Source of the DNA: Ceratopteris richardii
Lineage: Eukaryota; Streptophyta; Polypodiopsida; Polypodiales; Pteridaceae
NCBI GenBank assembly: GCA_020310875.1
Contig: CM035416.1
Coordinates: 75,795,580-75,859,579, forward strand
Direction of reading: 5' to 3'
Length of the DNA: 64,000 nucleotides
A model generated the notes under the pieces. That model ran no database searches, was not told the DNA's origin, and was given only the letters and a program-made list of their open reading frames with translations. Both the position numbers and the translations under genes were made by a program. Below are positions 9,539 through 24,421 of this stretch, one piece after another (within the stretch, counting starts at the first letter, position 1; every line of letters begins with the position of its first letter).

Positions 9539-11239
9539 TCAGCCTACACCAACCGCCTCAAACAAGGTGTATCCATGCACCTCAAACTGCTCTAGACTCA
9601 TATCGATAAGAGTCGAGCTCATATTTGACTGATGCAAGAACTCATGAAGTTCCTGCAAAGCTCCCACTCGCTCTATGCCTGTGCCAATCATCAAACGACT
9701 AAAAACTCCAAGTGCAAATGCTCCAATAGCAACTGCAATGTCTGGTCTCGAGCATAATAACTTGTACATTAGACTCCCGAATGCTGACGAAACATGTGCT
9801 ATCCTGGCTAACCTAAGTATGTCGGCCATGCCTGTATCCAAGGCATCCAAAGCACCATCATCAAGACCAACATGTCTTGAAATATCTGTGTCAACATCTG
9901 GCATGAGCGAATCCAAGAATGACTGCATAACTGCTGACTCCTCAGCATCTAAATCAGCCATGCTATCAACCAAGGATGTATCTAGCTGTGCATCCTGAGA
10001 GCTAATATGCTCTACCATACACTGTATACCATGAGAATCGTGCTCTACCAAACCAAGTGTATCATCATGCTCCACATGAGCTAACTGCACAACATCAACA
10101 CCAAGATCAAACTGATGATCAAACTCTAACTGAGTATCATCACAATGCTCTACATGAGCATCCACATCATGCTCTAAAGCATCCAAATGATCATCCAAAG
10201 TGTGCTCTATAAGAGCATCCATATGATCAAAACAATCATGCTCTCCATAAGCATCATGAATGTCAATAGACCTATCTGTAGGTAGATAAAATGAGACATG
10301 ACGAGTCTCACATCGCACATAAGGCTGAACTCCCACTGAGACGAGAGTGTCTCTCACATGAAGTACCTGCAGTGGATACCTGTGCCCAATCCTAGCACCT
10401 CTGACAAGCATAAGCTGTCCCAACTGCAACTGAAAATGATGCTCACCAAGGAATGCATAATATCTGCTCTCCTGTAACTGGCTAACTGAAATCAAGCTCA
10501 TACGGAATGAAGGCACATAGCGTACATGTCTGAGTATAAGTGATGCTCCACTAGGTAGCATAAGGCATATATCTCCTGCACCCTCAATGTCATATGATGT
10601 ACCATCAGGCAAGTGCACACATCCACGACTCTCACCTGAGAATCGACAAAACCACTCACGATGTGGAGTAACATGAAAATTGGCTAATGCATCAAGCAAC
10701 CAAGCCATATGTGTGCTATCCAATGAACAAGAGGAATCCTGAGATAAACCATAGGAGAAAATGACATCACCATCACTGGCATAATCAACTATCATAGACT
10801 CTCCTGAAATCACTACCTGACCTGAATCACGTGCATATCTCTGACGTCGTTGTCGCATCCGCCTGAAGCAACATCGTCGAATATGGCCCTCATGACCACA
10901 GTGCCAACATCGAAGTCGTCGATGTGATCTATGTCTCACATGAGTCAATGGACTCGCATACATATCATGTAGTCTTTGCCATAATGCACTACTCGTCTCG
11001 TCATACATAACAGACTCATATATAGAATCCACAAGCTGTAATCGGATAGTGGAGCTGGCCAATGCATCCATGTCCATCCATACATGATCGGGCATATCAC
11101 GAGGCCTCTGTGCATCTCTATGCACATACATGTGTAACCCTGCACGAACCAATGTATGCCACATCTGAGCTTTCCATCTCGGAAAGTCAGTGCCATCAAA
11201 CCGAGAAGACACCATGCTGGCAATCCAATAGACTAGCAA
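9539..11239 (-). CDS. Single-frame gag-protease-like protein with RT-derived tail
   Basis: 566 codons, open throughout. Residues 11-95 resemble Copia gag (RFDGTDFPRWKAQMW). A zinc knuckle follows at 111-124 (C-X2-C-X4-H-X4-C, in CWHCGHEGHIRRCC). Residues 174-295 resemble the Copia protease and pre-integrase region (FHVTPHREWF, VRYVPSFRMSLISVSQL). Residues 329-470 form a long Asp/Glu/His-rich stretch with repeated EH and DAL units. Residues 480-560 match the end of Copia RT (FGSLMYKLLCSRPDIA, then EVHGY). I know of no named family with this layout. A structural, gag-like role in packaging element RNA would be the simplest guess. The frame begins MLVYWIASMVSS, and the second Met (residue 9) is the more gag-like start. 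Confidence 0.8.
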   Translation of the reverse strand: MLVYWIASMVSSRFDGTDFPRWKAQMWHTLVRAGLHMYVHRDAQRPRDMPDHVWMDMDALASSTIRLQLVDSIYESVMYDETSSALWQRLHDMYASPLTHVRHRSHRRLRCWHCGHEGHIRRCCFRRMRQRRQRYARDSGQVVISGESMIVDYASDGDVIFSYGLSQDSSCSLDSTHMAWLLDALANFHVTPHREWFCRFSGESRGCVHLPDGTSYDIEGAGDICLMLPSGASLILRHVRYVPSFRMSLISVSQLQESRYYAFLGEHHFQLQLGQLMLVRGARIGHRYPLQVLHVRDTLVSVGVQPYVRCETRHVSFYLPTDRSIDIHDAYGEHDCFDHMDALIEHTLDDHLDALEHDVDAHVEHCDDTQLEFDHQFDLGVDVVQLAHVEHDDTLGLVEHDSHGIQCMVEHISSQDAQLDTSLVDSMADLDAEESAVMQSFLDSLMPDVDTDISRHVGLDDGALDALDTGMADILRLARIAHVSSAFGSLMYKLLCSRPDIAVAIGAFALGVFSRLMIGTGIERVGALQELHEFLHQSNMSSTLIDMSLEQFEVHGYTLFEAVGVG

Positions 11240-12930
11240 TATAACAAGAGACTAGAAACAATACTCTATCCTGAATAGGATCACACCTGCATATCCATAT
11301 GCATAACTCACATCACATATGTCTCACTAGAGAAGAAAACCATGTGAACCACCTGTCACATAATCATGCATCTAGCATGCACATAAAACTATGAGCATAA
11401 GCCTGCTCACCAAGTCTCCAAAGTGACCAAATAGATATGAAAGAATCCTGGGAAAAATTCGACAGAGTATCCCCTGAAAACTGAGCAATCAAACAAGATA
11501 ACCAATCACCAAAGAACAATGAATAATCTGTCACCACCTGTCACTGATGTAATCAAGGATAATGGAAAATACATATACCCATAAACTAATGGCAATACAT
11601 GCCAATACAATGGCAATACAACTCCCACTCAAGAATAAATCCTGCAAGATGGTCCAATCTATCACAAATAACCTGTGACCAAGTCTAAGTGAATGGAGAT
11701 AGTCAATGATCCAAAGCTATCGCACAAGCTTCAAGATCCACTAGAGCTCTCTTCTAGCATAAAAGCCGATAAAATTTTGGTAGCATCTCCTCTGTAAAAT
11801 GGACTCTAGAACCAAAATAACCATGTGGGAATCACCATCCACATATGCCAAGAATCACACTGGCAAATACATATCAATCAATGACCAAATGCTAATAACG
11901 GTGACAAACAAACGTGTAACTGAGGCTCCAATCTGGATCCTGTACATGCAAAGAAAACAACAGATACAAGTACCAACTAAGATCCAATGTCAACTCTCAC
12001 AAAAGTATGTGCAACCGGAAAGTAAATCCGTAACCAAGTGGCATGATCAAGATAAAGACCACAATGCCACTATACATCCATGATCAAACTCATGATGACA
12101 TAAACCTCAAAAAGAGTATACCACAATGTCATCTTACATGCCAAACAAGTGACAAGATCATGCTCTACTCTCATATGGAGGAGCTAACACAATGATCATA
12201 CATGTACAATGTGTTGAAGCTCTGAAAATAAGAGCTTGCACACCAAAAATTCTCTCTCGAAGAAGTTCCAAAGCAAATTCAACCTCCAAGTGCAATTATG
12301 GTTGTTTGGGCAAAATTATACTACTCTGTGTTTTGCTATTTTAGAGGTGATAACCTCTGAATCTGAACTTTTGCTCTTCAGCAAACTTTAAGATCTGACT
12401 CTTGGCTACGTAACGAGATAAAGAACACCTCAATCGGAGGTGTGTAGCTAAAGATATGCTCAAAACAAGCACCTGCTGTCAATTTCAATTTCACTTGCAA
12501 CAGTACTGCTCTGTATTCTACAATTTCGGCAACCTAAAACTCAGAATCTGATCTGGGTTCTTCTACAAAGTTGTAGCTATCTGTCCAAGCTACAAGCAGC
12601 AAGTTAAATAATCACATTCCGATCTGTAGAACTCAAGTTATGACAAAGAAACCGACTTGCTGTCCTACTCAATGTAGATTCGCTTTCTACAATTCTCTGC
12701 GTTTTTTGAATTTTCGGCACTTCAGAAGTCCGAACCAGGTTCTGCGCCCTTCTGCGAAATTGTAGCTCTCTATGTTAGCTACACACAGAACTTTAAAACG
12801 TGTCAATCCGAGCTTCCTAGCTCGAGTTATGACCAAAATACTGAACAGCTATCAAGAGATGCCGACCTGCACTTCTACCTCTTCTCACCTAAGCTTCCAT
12901 TGAAGCTTCTTGCACACCAGCCTTGAACAT
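11240..12930 (-). other. Long non-coding leader of the young Copia
   Basis: About 1.7 kb between primer site and coding frame, with no long open frame on the sense strand. Its 5' part holds imperfect repeats (see 12310-12870). Long structured leaders are common in plant non-autonomous LTR elements and may carry the packaging signal. That role is inferred here. Confidence 0.6.
12310..12870 (-). repeat. Imperfect tandem repeats in the leader
   Basis: Roughly three diverged units of about 170-200 bp. Each contains a TTCT.C..A.A...TGTAGCT-like core followed by a CAAGTTATGAC or CGAGTTATGAC block (12640-12655 and 12820-12835 are the clearest pair). The spacing suggests old duplication. Confidence 0.45.
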
Positions 12931-12942
12931 GCTTTGATACCA
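12931..12942 (-). other. Primer-binding site of the young Copia
   Basis: The minus strand reads TGGTATCAAAGC one base after the LTR end. It matches the initiator-Met tRNA primer site at all but one position. Confidence 0.9.
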
Positions 12943-12943
12943 A

Positions 12944-13132
12944 TGAAGGGCTTCGGTGTGCAGAACAAGAGGAGGAAGGAGGAGATGGAGGGAGAGAGAA
13001 GAGAGGAACGACGCGCGGATATGCGTGGGAGCCTCGAAACCCACATAATGAACTCTCTTGAGGCAATGCTCTATATATGATGTATATATATGAATATGGG
13101 GGTAAGGTCACATGACCCTTACATCCCCAACA
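12944..13132 (-). repeat. 5' LTR of the young Copia
   Basis: 189 bp, identical to 9242-9430. It is followed on the minus strand by the primer site and a long leader. Confidence 0.93.
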
Positions 13133-13137
13133 TCCTA
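13133..13137 (+). other. Target-site duplication, right (TCCTA)
   Basis: Right copy of the 5-bp duplication that flanks the young Copia, matching 9237-9241. Confidence 0.93.
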
Positions 13138-13640
13138 CTCCTAAGACACCTAAAGTTGTGATGCGGTTTTTGGGCCAAATCCAGTGGCATGGGCGACATC
13201 TGCGTTGGCTTGCTAATTTGGCAATACCACTTATAATGGTTTGATAACTAGTAGCCCATGTCAGTTTGAATGGACCGAAGAGTGTCAATTTTCTTTTGAC
13301 CGACTGAAAACACTGTTAACTCAGACTCCCATTTTACAAGCACCAAATTGGGAATTACCCTTTCATGTTTTTGTGGATGCATCCGACAGTGCCATTGGTA
13401 GTGTGCTGATGCAACAGGCGGATAAATGGTTTCGTCTGGTATATTATGCAAGCCGCATATTGGCCCCGACAGAACGTAACTATTCAGTTACTGAACGAGA
13501 GTGTCTCGGCTTGGTTTATTCTGTAAAAAAATTTCGGCATTATCTGTTGCGAAGACGCTTCACCTTCCATGTAGACCATGTAGCATTGGTGTATCTGGTG
13601 CACCAACAGCATTTGGGATGACGGCTAGCACGATGGGTCT
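13133..13640 (+). mobile_element. Gypsy B copy 1: end of RT and RNase H
   Basis: It continues the RT after the insertion (VVMRFLGQIQWHGR), then RNase H with FHVFVDASDSAIGSVLMQ, RNYSVTERECLGLVYSVKKFRHYLL and FHVDHVALVYLV. Copy 2 has the same order at 54700-55170. Confidence 0.85.
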
Positions 13641-13679
13641 TGCTGCTTCAAGAATTTGATTAGTCCGTCGTACACTGAC

Positions 13680-14980
13680 TAGGGAGAGCAAACGCGCTTG
13701 CTGACTTTCTCTCTCGGTTGGATTCCGGTGAGCCTCCAGAGGGAATTGATGATACAACACCAGCCATCTATGTGGAAGAGACCATCCAGGATGATCCACA
13801 GGAATTATCGATACCCTCTTCTTACTATGATACCTTGCTTCTGTTCTTGACTAGTGGATGTCTGCCTGGTATGATTTCTTTAGCTTCTAGACGAAGACTA
13901 GCCACGTACAGTCGACGCTTTCGGTTGATTGTCGGACATTTATATTATATGGATCACTCGGGAGTACTACTCAGATCTGTTCCCCCACATGAATATGCTT
14001 CATTCATTAACATGGCCCATGCCCCAATCGGAGGACATTTTGCGGCTGATCTGACTCACTGGAAGATTCTGTAGAGTGGATTGTGGTGGCCAATGATGTA
14101 TCGTGATGTGACCAAGTTTATACAACAGTGCAATGAGTGCCAACATTCCGATCAACCTTTACAGAGACATTACTTTCCTCTCCAACCCGTTGTGCCTCTT
14201 GAACCTTTTCAGAAATGGGGCTTGGATTTTATCGGACCGATTACACCTCCGGTGATAGTCACCGATAATAGATATATTCTTACATGCATAGATTACGGAA
14301 CTAGATGGGCCGAAGCATGGGCTCTCTGATCAGCCACAACAGCTGAGGTTGTTAAATGCTTAATGAAGGATATCTTTCCACGTTACGGGTTACCCTTGAG
14401 ATCGTAACTGACCAAGGTACACACTTTGCCAATACCTTGATGCAAGTGCTCACGAAAACATTCTAGATTGTGCACAAATTCAATTCTCCTTATTACCCAC
14501 GAGCAAATGGACTTGCTGAGAGTACCAACAAATCTCTCTTAAACATCTTGAAGAAACTGGTGTTAGATTGCCCAGAGAGATGGGACCAATTTCTACCTGC
14601 TGTACTATGGGCTTATCGTACCACATACAAAGTGGCAACCGGAACAACTCCTTTTAAGTTGGCATATGGATTGGAAGCAATTGCTCCGATGGAACTGGTG
14701 GTTCCCAGTCTACGTGTGGGGCCTTGAACAGAAGCTCTTACCGAAAGAATCTTTTCCCTTTTGATTGGAGGCTTTACGGTCCTTGGATGAACAGCGTCTG
14801 GAGAGTTTCTTAGTGATGCAGGAAGTGCAGCTGAGACAGGCCAAAACCCACGATCGTTTCCTCAAAACTCCCGTGTTTACGGTAAACCAATTGGTTTTCT
14901 TCTATAACGATAAGTCAAATAGATCCGCCGGAAAATTTAAGCTACGTTGGTTCGGTCCTTACCGTACTGCTGAACAAGAG
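13680..14980 (+). mobile_element. Gypsy B copy 1: RH-integrase spacer and integrase
   Basis: The spacer contains LDSGEPPEGIDDTTPAIY. The HHCC zinc region is at about 14030-14150 (CNECQHSDQP). The catalytic core is at about 14200-14720 (KWGLDFIGPI, YPRANGLAESTNKSLL, AYRTTYKVATGTTPF). The C-terminal region ends in FKLRWFGPYR. Copy 2 has the same parts at 55200-56520. Confidence 0.85.
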
Positions 14981-14984
14981 GGAC

Positions 14985-15512
14985 ATGATAAAGAAGATGC
15001 CCGGGTTGCGCTAGGAAATTTACTAGAGGATACACGTGCAGATCTTGCTGTGGTAGAGCAAAAAGGACAGGAAATGGCCGACCTTGCCATGCAAACCACT
15101 GCAAAGTTAAAGCAGGTGTCCAAAGACCTTTTTTCAGAAAGGTCGTGATTTGGAAGCGGAGATTGCCCGGGCTATTCAGTTAAAGAAGGAGATGTAAGCG
15201 ATTAAACAGGAGAGAGAGGCTTATTATAAGATGATGTAGTTTCAAGCTCAGGAACTTGAAAGAAGAGAAAAGCAGTTAGGTGTTCAGGTAGACAGGCTCT
15301 CGCGAATTGATGCAGAGGTAGCTGACATGAAGCTGAGAAGAGAATCTGCCATCACCAACGAGTTCTACTTTCAAGAATCATTTTTGCAGACGCAGACGGA
15401 TTTATTAATAAGCCAAGTCGTTGCTACCAGTTCTGTTAGGACTGATGCACAACTTATCGAGCCTGCCATTTTGAAAGATATGTTAGATTCCTTAAAGCAG
15501 AAGATTACATGA
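14985..15512 (+). mobile_element. Gypsy B copy 1: coiled-coil region after integrase
   Basis: Glu/Lys/Gln-rich heptad-like sequence (ALGNLLEDTRADLAVVEQKG, QEMADLAMQ) that matches the C-terminal half of the extra post-integrase region of copy 2 (about 58440-58990). It ends near SSVRTDAQLIEPAILK. The role is unknown. A coiled coil suggests self-association. Confidence 0.65.
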
Positions 15513-15549
15513 ACCTTTAAATTAGCTCGAACTCTGTATATCCAGGGCA

Positions 15550-16109
15550 TCATTGATGAGCCTTAACTATAATTTCCATTTTTGGGTTCGAGTCCATCGT
15601 GCATGCCAGCGTAAGCCACCGGAAAGGAACTCATATTTCCCGTAAAATATATCTTGAAAAGTCGCACGCATGATGTAAAGGCATAGCACAACATTGTACC
15701 CTTTGACAAGATTAATGAAAGAAGTCGCGTGATGCAGAGGGTGAGTCGCGAGACTGTTGGTCTGAGCAAGGAGCCGGAAGCGAGCGCTGTTGCAGAACTC
15801 TGTGTAACTGAGTCTATTTCATTGATTAAGTGAATCATTAAGTGAAGTTAATGAAGTATTGGGTAATTTGATTAACGTGCTAAGTGAAGGAGTTACACGG
15901 TAAACTTTCTAACATGAAGTGCGTTAACGAATGTATTCAGAGTAGTATTGGAAGATGATATGTTTAGCGCTTGATTCAGTGAAGTCATATAATCTGAATC
16001 TGTAGTTTGGGAAAATATAAATAGGGCCTCTGTTTACAGATCCCTGACCATCCCAAGAACCCAGAAGTGAATTAAACCTTAACAATAAAAGGGGTTTTAA
16101 CACTTAACA
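15550..16109 (+). repeat. 3' LTR of Gypsy B copy 1, left end approximate
   Basis: The segment after the coiled-coil region is shared with the same place in copy 2 (58975-59562): CGAGTCCATCGTGC, then the TATA box, then CCCTGACCATCCCAAGAACCC. It ends TTAACA at 16109. No 5' LTR is present for comparison, so the start is only an estimate. Confidence 0.55.
16016..16023 (+). promoter_or_regulatory. TATA box in Gypsy B copy 1 LTR
   Basis: TATAAATA lies about 90 bp before the LTR end and is followed by GGGCCTCTG. The corresponding site in copy 2 is TATATAAAG followed by GGCCTCTA at 59479. Position and conservation between the two copies support a promoter. Confidence 0.6.
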
Positions 16110-16110
16110 A

Positions 16111-16217
16111 TGGCCAGATGAGTAGAGGGCCCTTAGAGAGAACTCTAGATGGTGACTAGGCAAGGGCAATAAATAGGTTGGGAGGTGAGTCCCAGGTATG
16201 TCATTCTCCACTTCTCA
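16111..16217 (+). repeat. 107-bp direct repeat, left copy
   Basis: It starts TGGCCAGATGAGTAGAGG and ends CCACTTCTCA. About 95 % alike to 21416-21522 by eye. It sits one base after the LTR end of Gypsy B. Confidence 0.8.
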
Positions 16218-16234
16218 CATTTGACATTAGAGCC

Positions 16235-17096
16235 TAGAGAGAGAGCTCTTGGGAAATCTAGTAACTCTCTTTTCTCATGCAATTTTCTCTCTTCTCTTCA
16301 CTCGAGGGTATGATATGGTGAGAAATGAATGTCCCAAGGAGGTATGTAGACATTGAGAGCCTTTTTCCATGCATCGATGGCTTCATACGTGCATGGTGAG
16401 TTCCAGTGTAAGGTAAGTATGTTTCCACCAAACTTTCAAAGTCTGTTTTTTCTCTGTATTTTGTCACGTTTGCAGATCTATTCATAATGCATGTAGAACA
16501 TTGAATTCCGCACATGTTGATATGCGAGAAGGGGGGATCTCTAACGATCAAAGAGATATTAGTTCTAGAAATTTTGCAACATATTCAAATTCAAATTCAG
16601 AGAGAGAAAGAAGAAAGATTCTTAAACTCAAGCATACATACATAGAATTGCATATGTTTACACACACACACATGCACACTCATGTTTGCACATATAAAGA
16701 CAAACATATATAATCTAATTATGAATGCACATATGCATTTGATTATGCATCTACACATATGAAAGATAGAACTAAATAAGGAGAGAGTGAGAGATGAAGA
16801 AAAGAAAGACAAAAAAGAGCGAGAAAAAAGAAAGAGAGAGACATACATGAATACCCACACATGTATATAGATAGTTAAATATTTGAATGTACTTATACAC
16901 ACTTTTATATGCGAGAGAGAGATGCATATGTAGTTTTTCTTCATGATTGCATACAAACATTCAAACATGCATCTATGCATGTACATATGCATTGAATCTT
17001 CATACATACATGCATAAATAACTATATAAATGCATACTCGTGTATGTATATAGAATATTATCCATGTGAATTTACATGTCTTGATTGATATGCAAA
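16235..17096. other. Unrecognised AT-rich DNA
   Basis: Non-coding, with GA-rich and CATA/CACA-rich patches (16590-16860) that produce spurious short frames. No gene, RNA or element domain was recognised. Confidence 0.5.
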
Positions 17097-21415
<4,319 letters not shown>

Positions 21416-21522
21416 TGGCCAAATGAGTAGAGGAACCTTAGAGAGAACTCTAGATGGTGACTAGGCAAGGGCTATAAATAGGTTGGGAGGTGAGTCCCAG
21501 GTATGTCATTATCCACTTCTCA
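21416..21522 (+). repeat. 107-bp direct repeat, right copy
   Basis: It starts TGGCCAAATGAGTAGAGG, ends CCACTTCTCA, and holds TATAAATA at 21473-21480. A Gypsy integrase fragment starts directly after it. Confidence 0.8.
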
Positions 21523-22110
21523 AACCTACTAGAATGGCCAAGATGAAGCTATTTGTAGGCTTATAGTGGCCAACACTCAAAATGGATGCAAAAGAGTACA
21601 CAAAGCAATGTAAGGTGTGTCAAGAAATGAAGTATCCTTTCAAAAAAGATTTCATGCCTCTTAGACCCACTATAGGAAGTAGAGCCTTTGCTAAATGGGG
21701 TATTGATTTCATAGGACTTATTAGCCCACTAGCTAGAGGTTCTCATGCTAAATACATCATAGTGGCCACCAACTACTTGACTAAATGGGTAGAAGCAAGA
21801 TGTACTCAAAGAAATGATGTACATGCCATAAGCAAGTTCTTCTTTCAAAATGTCCTCATAGATTTGGTTATCCCATGAATATTGTTAGTGATCAAGGTGC
21901 TCACTTCCTCCACGAAGTGATTTAATCCTTGCTGAATGAATTCCTCATCACTCACAAGAAATTTGCACCATATCATTTGCAAGCTAATGGTCAAGCAAAG
22001 TACTATACACAATGTTGACAAAATTAGTAAACAATGGTAGGTTTGATTGGTACAAATTGCACTATTTGGCACTAAGTGCCCTCCACTTTTGTGAAATCCA
22101 AGCAATATAA
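21523..22110 (+). mobile_element. Ty3/Gypsy integrase fragment
   Basis: The zinc-binding half (CKVCQEMKYPFKKDFMPLRP) is followed by the catalytic core start (AFAKWGIDFIGLISP, IIVATNYLTKWVEA). The core then fades with scattered similarity to about 22110. It is the same tribe as family A (AFSKWGIDFVGPINP at 5336-5848). Old and several times broken. Confidence 0.8.
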
Positions 22111-22348
22111 CAAGGATCCTTTGTGTGTGAGATTAGAAGGCTACTCTAAGCCCCCAAGGGTGTCAATGTGTTCATAGGGCTACTCTAAACCCCCTCCCTC
22201 CGATCTTTGATGTTGAATCTATCTATCTTTGCAAGTGTGGTGATTCATTTTTGAAGTTATATCTTTGTTAAGCGCTATATCATGTGTACCATTTCTAGTG
22301 TGACTTCATAAAAAATGTTGTGATTTCCATCGTTCATGCCTATGTTCA
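22111..22348. other. Spacer with a short internal duplication
   Basis: GGCTACTCTAA followed by CCCC occurs twice (about 22138 and 22183). Nothing else is recognised. Confidence 0.4.
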
Positions 22349-22974
22349 TGCCAAAAGAGGAAAGCTTGAATGGTACAAATTATAATTTATGTAATAACAC
22401 TATCAAAACTTATTTGTACACAAAATTATTGTGAGAATTTGTAGATGCCATAGAAATTGAGCCTAGAAAGGATAATAAGAAGGCTTATAAGCTTTATGAC
22501 CCTAAGGCTAATAAGATCATGGCACGTCGTGATGTGGTGTTTAAGGAGGAGCATTCACATGCAGTGGAGGAGGAAGATATCGCTTCCACTTTATCATCAA
22601 AGGGGAAATCCACTATGAACCTCACCCAAGAGCTATCTCTTCCACACAAGAGTAGGAAGCATCATCTTCAGGTGATGATTATGAAATTCACCAACCTATC
22701 ATCAGCCAAGCAAAAAAGCCATTTCCATGTTGGGTGAGGCAACTCTATGATTCTCCAGACCCCATCCTACAATCATTATAATAGGTTGCACATGGATAAA
22801 GGAAATCATAGAGAATTGAGGAATAGGATCGAGAAATCACCCATATTGTAGATACAACCTTGATGGTTGAGATCATTCAAGAACAAGCAAAGGAGCCAAC
22901 CAATCTAGAAGAGGCACTCTATGAACTAAATTGGAGGCTGCCATGCAAACAAATACGGCAATATCATGAAGAAT

Positions 22975-23500
22975 GGAACTTGGGACGTAGTGGATCGACA
23001 CCCTAAGTGCAAATTCATTAGCACCAAGTGGGTCTAGAAGCTAAAGTGCAAGATTAATTGTACTTTGGAGAAGTACAAAAGAAGACTTGTTGCACAGGGC
23101 TACTCACAAGTTGAAGGGATTGACCTTTGTGAATCATTTGCCCTGACTACAAAGATGACTATTATCCGAGTAGTACTAGTTGTGACTATGCATAAGTGAT
23201 GGTCAGTCTATCACATGGATGTCAAATCAACATTGTTAAATGGAGAGCTCAAGGAGGAGGTAAATGTGTCTCAACCACCAGGTTTTGGGCCTCCCCATTC
23301 AAATAACAAATTATGTAAGCTGAAGAAGGCATTATATGGACTAAAACAAGCCCCTAGAGCATGTTACCAATGGATAGATAAGTATCTCTTAGATCTAGGT
23401 TTTAAAAATCTACTTTTGATGCTAACTTTATGTTCTAGAAAGAGGAGGGAAGACAATTGTGATTGTAATCTATGTAGATGACCTTGTGATTATAGGAAAT
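22975..23500 (+). mobile_element. Copia E: reverse transcriptase region
   Basis: KYKRRLVAQGYSQVEGID, the [15 protein letters not shown] segment and [19 protein letters not shown] are classic Copia RT motifs in the usual order. The RT of Copia elements lies after integrase, as here. Confidence 0.85.
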
Positions 23501-23639
23501 GATGATGCTCTTCTTCTAAAAATGAAAGATGCCCTAAGTTCAAAATAAGTAGATTCTCTAATAAGCGTTGCTAAACTCATCAGAAGGCAAGTATGCAAAT
23601 AATCAATTATGTGATAGGAACCATTGATTATGGTATTAT

Positions 23640-24050
23640 TTATGAATAAGGATAATCTATGGTTGAGTATTGTGACTCAGATTGGGAAGGAGATACTGAT
23701 ACCATAAAATTAGTTTTTGGATATTTCTTTTCTTTAGGATATGGGATTTTCTATTGGATCAGTAAGAAGCTACTGGTTGTAGCATTATCTTCTACTAAAT
23801 TTGATTATGAGGCAAAATGTGTTGTAGCATGTGAAGCATTAACACTAAGAATCTTGTTTTCCATGCACATACCAAGCACATGGAACTTCAGTACCACTAT
23901 GTGCATGAGTTGATCAAGGATGGGGTCATGGAGATAAGCTATTGTGGAACTGAAGAAAATGGAGCAAAGACCGTCATCAAGGCTCTTGGGAGAGACCAAC
24001 TTCATCGACACTTTCCAAATCTTGGCATTAAACCAAGAAGGTAGTTTACT
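23640..24050 (+). mobile_element. Copia E: RNase H region
   Basis: VEYCDSDWEGD, then ISKKLLVVALSSTKFDYEA, are the standard Copia RNase H signatures. ELQYHYVHELIKDGVMEI follows towards the C-terminus. Confidence 0.8.
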
Positions 24051-24065
24051 ACAAGGTGGACATTG

Positions 24066-24078
24066 AGACGGGGGGGAG
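24066..24078 (+). other. Polypurine tract of Copia E
   Basis: GAGACGGGGGGGAG lies directly before the 3' LTR, as expected for plus-strand priming. Confidence 0.75.
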
Positions 24079-24421
24079 CGTTAGATATACTCAATAATCC
24101 ACCCTCAAGTGACCACAAATGATCCATGGTGCTCTAAGTTCTAAGGCCCTTAGTATGAGGACAAGCCATTGTGAGAGCCTGAAAATTTGTGAAACCCTAA
24201 CTTCCAAGTTAGATGAGGTCTATGTGTGACCGTTGATGGTAATAGATGATGTTTGAGAGCCTAGCCATTAGGTTAGATAGAGCATAAAATTCCACATGAT
24301 TGGGTTGCCATTCAAGGCAAAAATAAAGGCCTTGTGGCACTATGCAATTTCCCCATATAAGCTTAATGGGGTGAGAGTAGAGGGGGGTTTTCCCACTTTT
24401 GCGAGGTCCTATACCCCAACA
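24079..24421 (+). repeat. 3' LTR of Copia E
   Basis: The left end is fixed by the polypurine tract and the right end by CCCCAACA. A TATAAG lies at 24356-24361 near the right end. No second copy is in the window. Confidence 0.55.

Larger units (their letters stand above)
9242..13132 (-). mobile_element. Young non-autonomous Copia element with identical LTRs
   Basis: Two 189-bp LTRs (9242-9430 and 12944-13132) look identical base for base. The minus-strand ends are TGTTGGGG...CTTCA, and the target duplication TCCTA (9237-9241, 13133-13137) is perfect. A primer site and a purine-rich tract sit at the right places. The only long frame (566 codons) carries gag, zinc-knuckle and protease-like parts and a short RT-derived tail. 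There is no integrase or full RT, so it would depend on enzymes of a relative. It looks structurally whole for a non-autonomous element, and it is the youngest insertion in the window. Confidence 0.93.
8709..16109 (+). mobile_element. Ty3/Gypsy element, family B copy 1 (split by a later Copia)
   Basis: RT begins at the junction with family A near 8709, runs to 9241, and resumes at 13133 beyond a 3.9-kb Copia insertion. RNase H, integrase, a coiled-coil region and a 3' LTR follow. The RT motif FLDGYSGYNQV and the strong similarity to 53220-59562 define family B (OTA type). The 5' part is absent from the window. It is a shorter, broken relative of copy 2, with several breaks. Confidence 0.85.
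22349..24421 (+). mobile_element. Ty1/Copia fragment, family E, with 3' LTR
   Basis: Short gag-start similarity (LNGTNY) lies near 22360. Next come integrase-tail sequence (KAYKLYDPKANKIMARRDVVF) at 22440-22600, RT at about 22975-23500, RNase H at about 23640-24050, a polypurine tract and a 3' LTR. The copy is internally shortened and broken in several places. It is the family's only copy in the window. Confidence 0.8.

Noticed and set aside
9539-11239. Host gene with a long open frame
   Set aside because: It lies wholly between identical LTRs with a target duplication and carries gag, zinc-knuckle and Copia RT-tail signatures.
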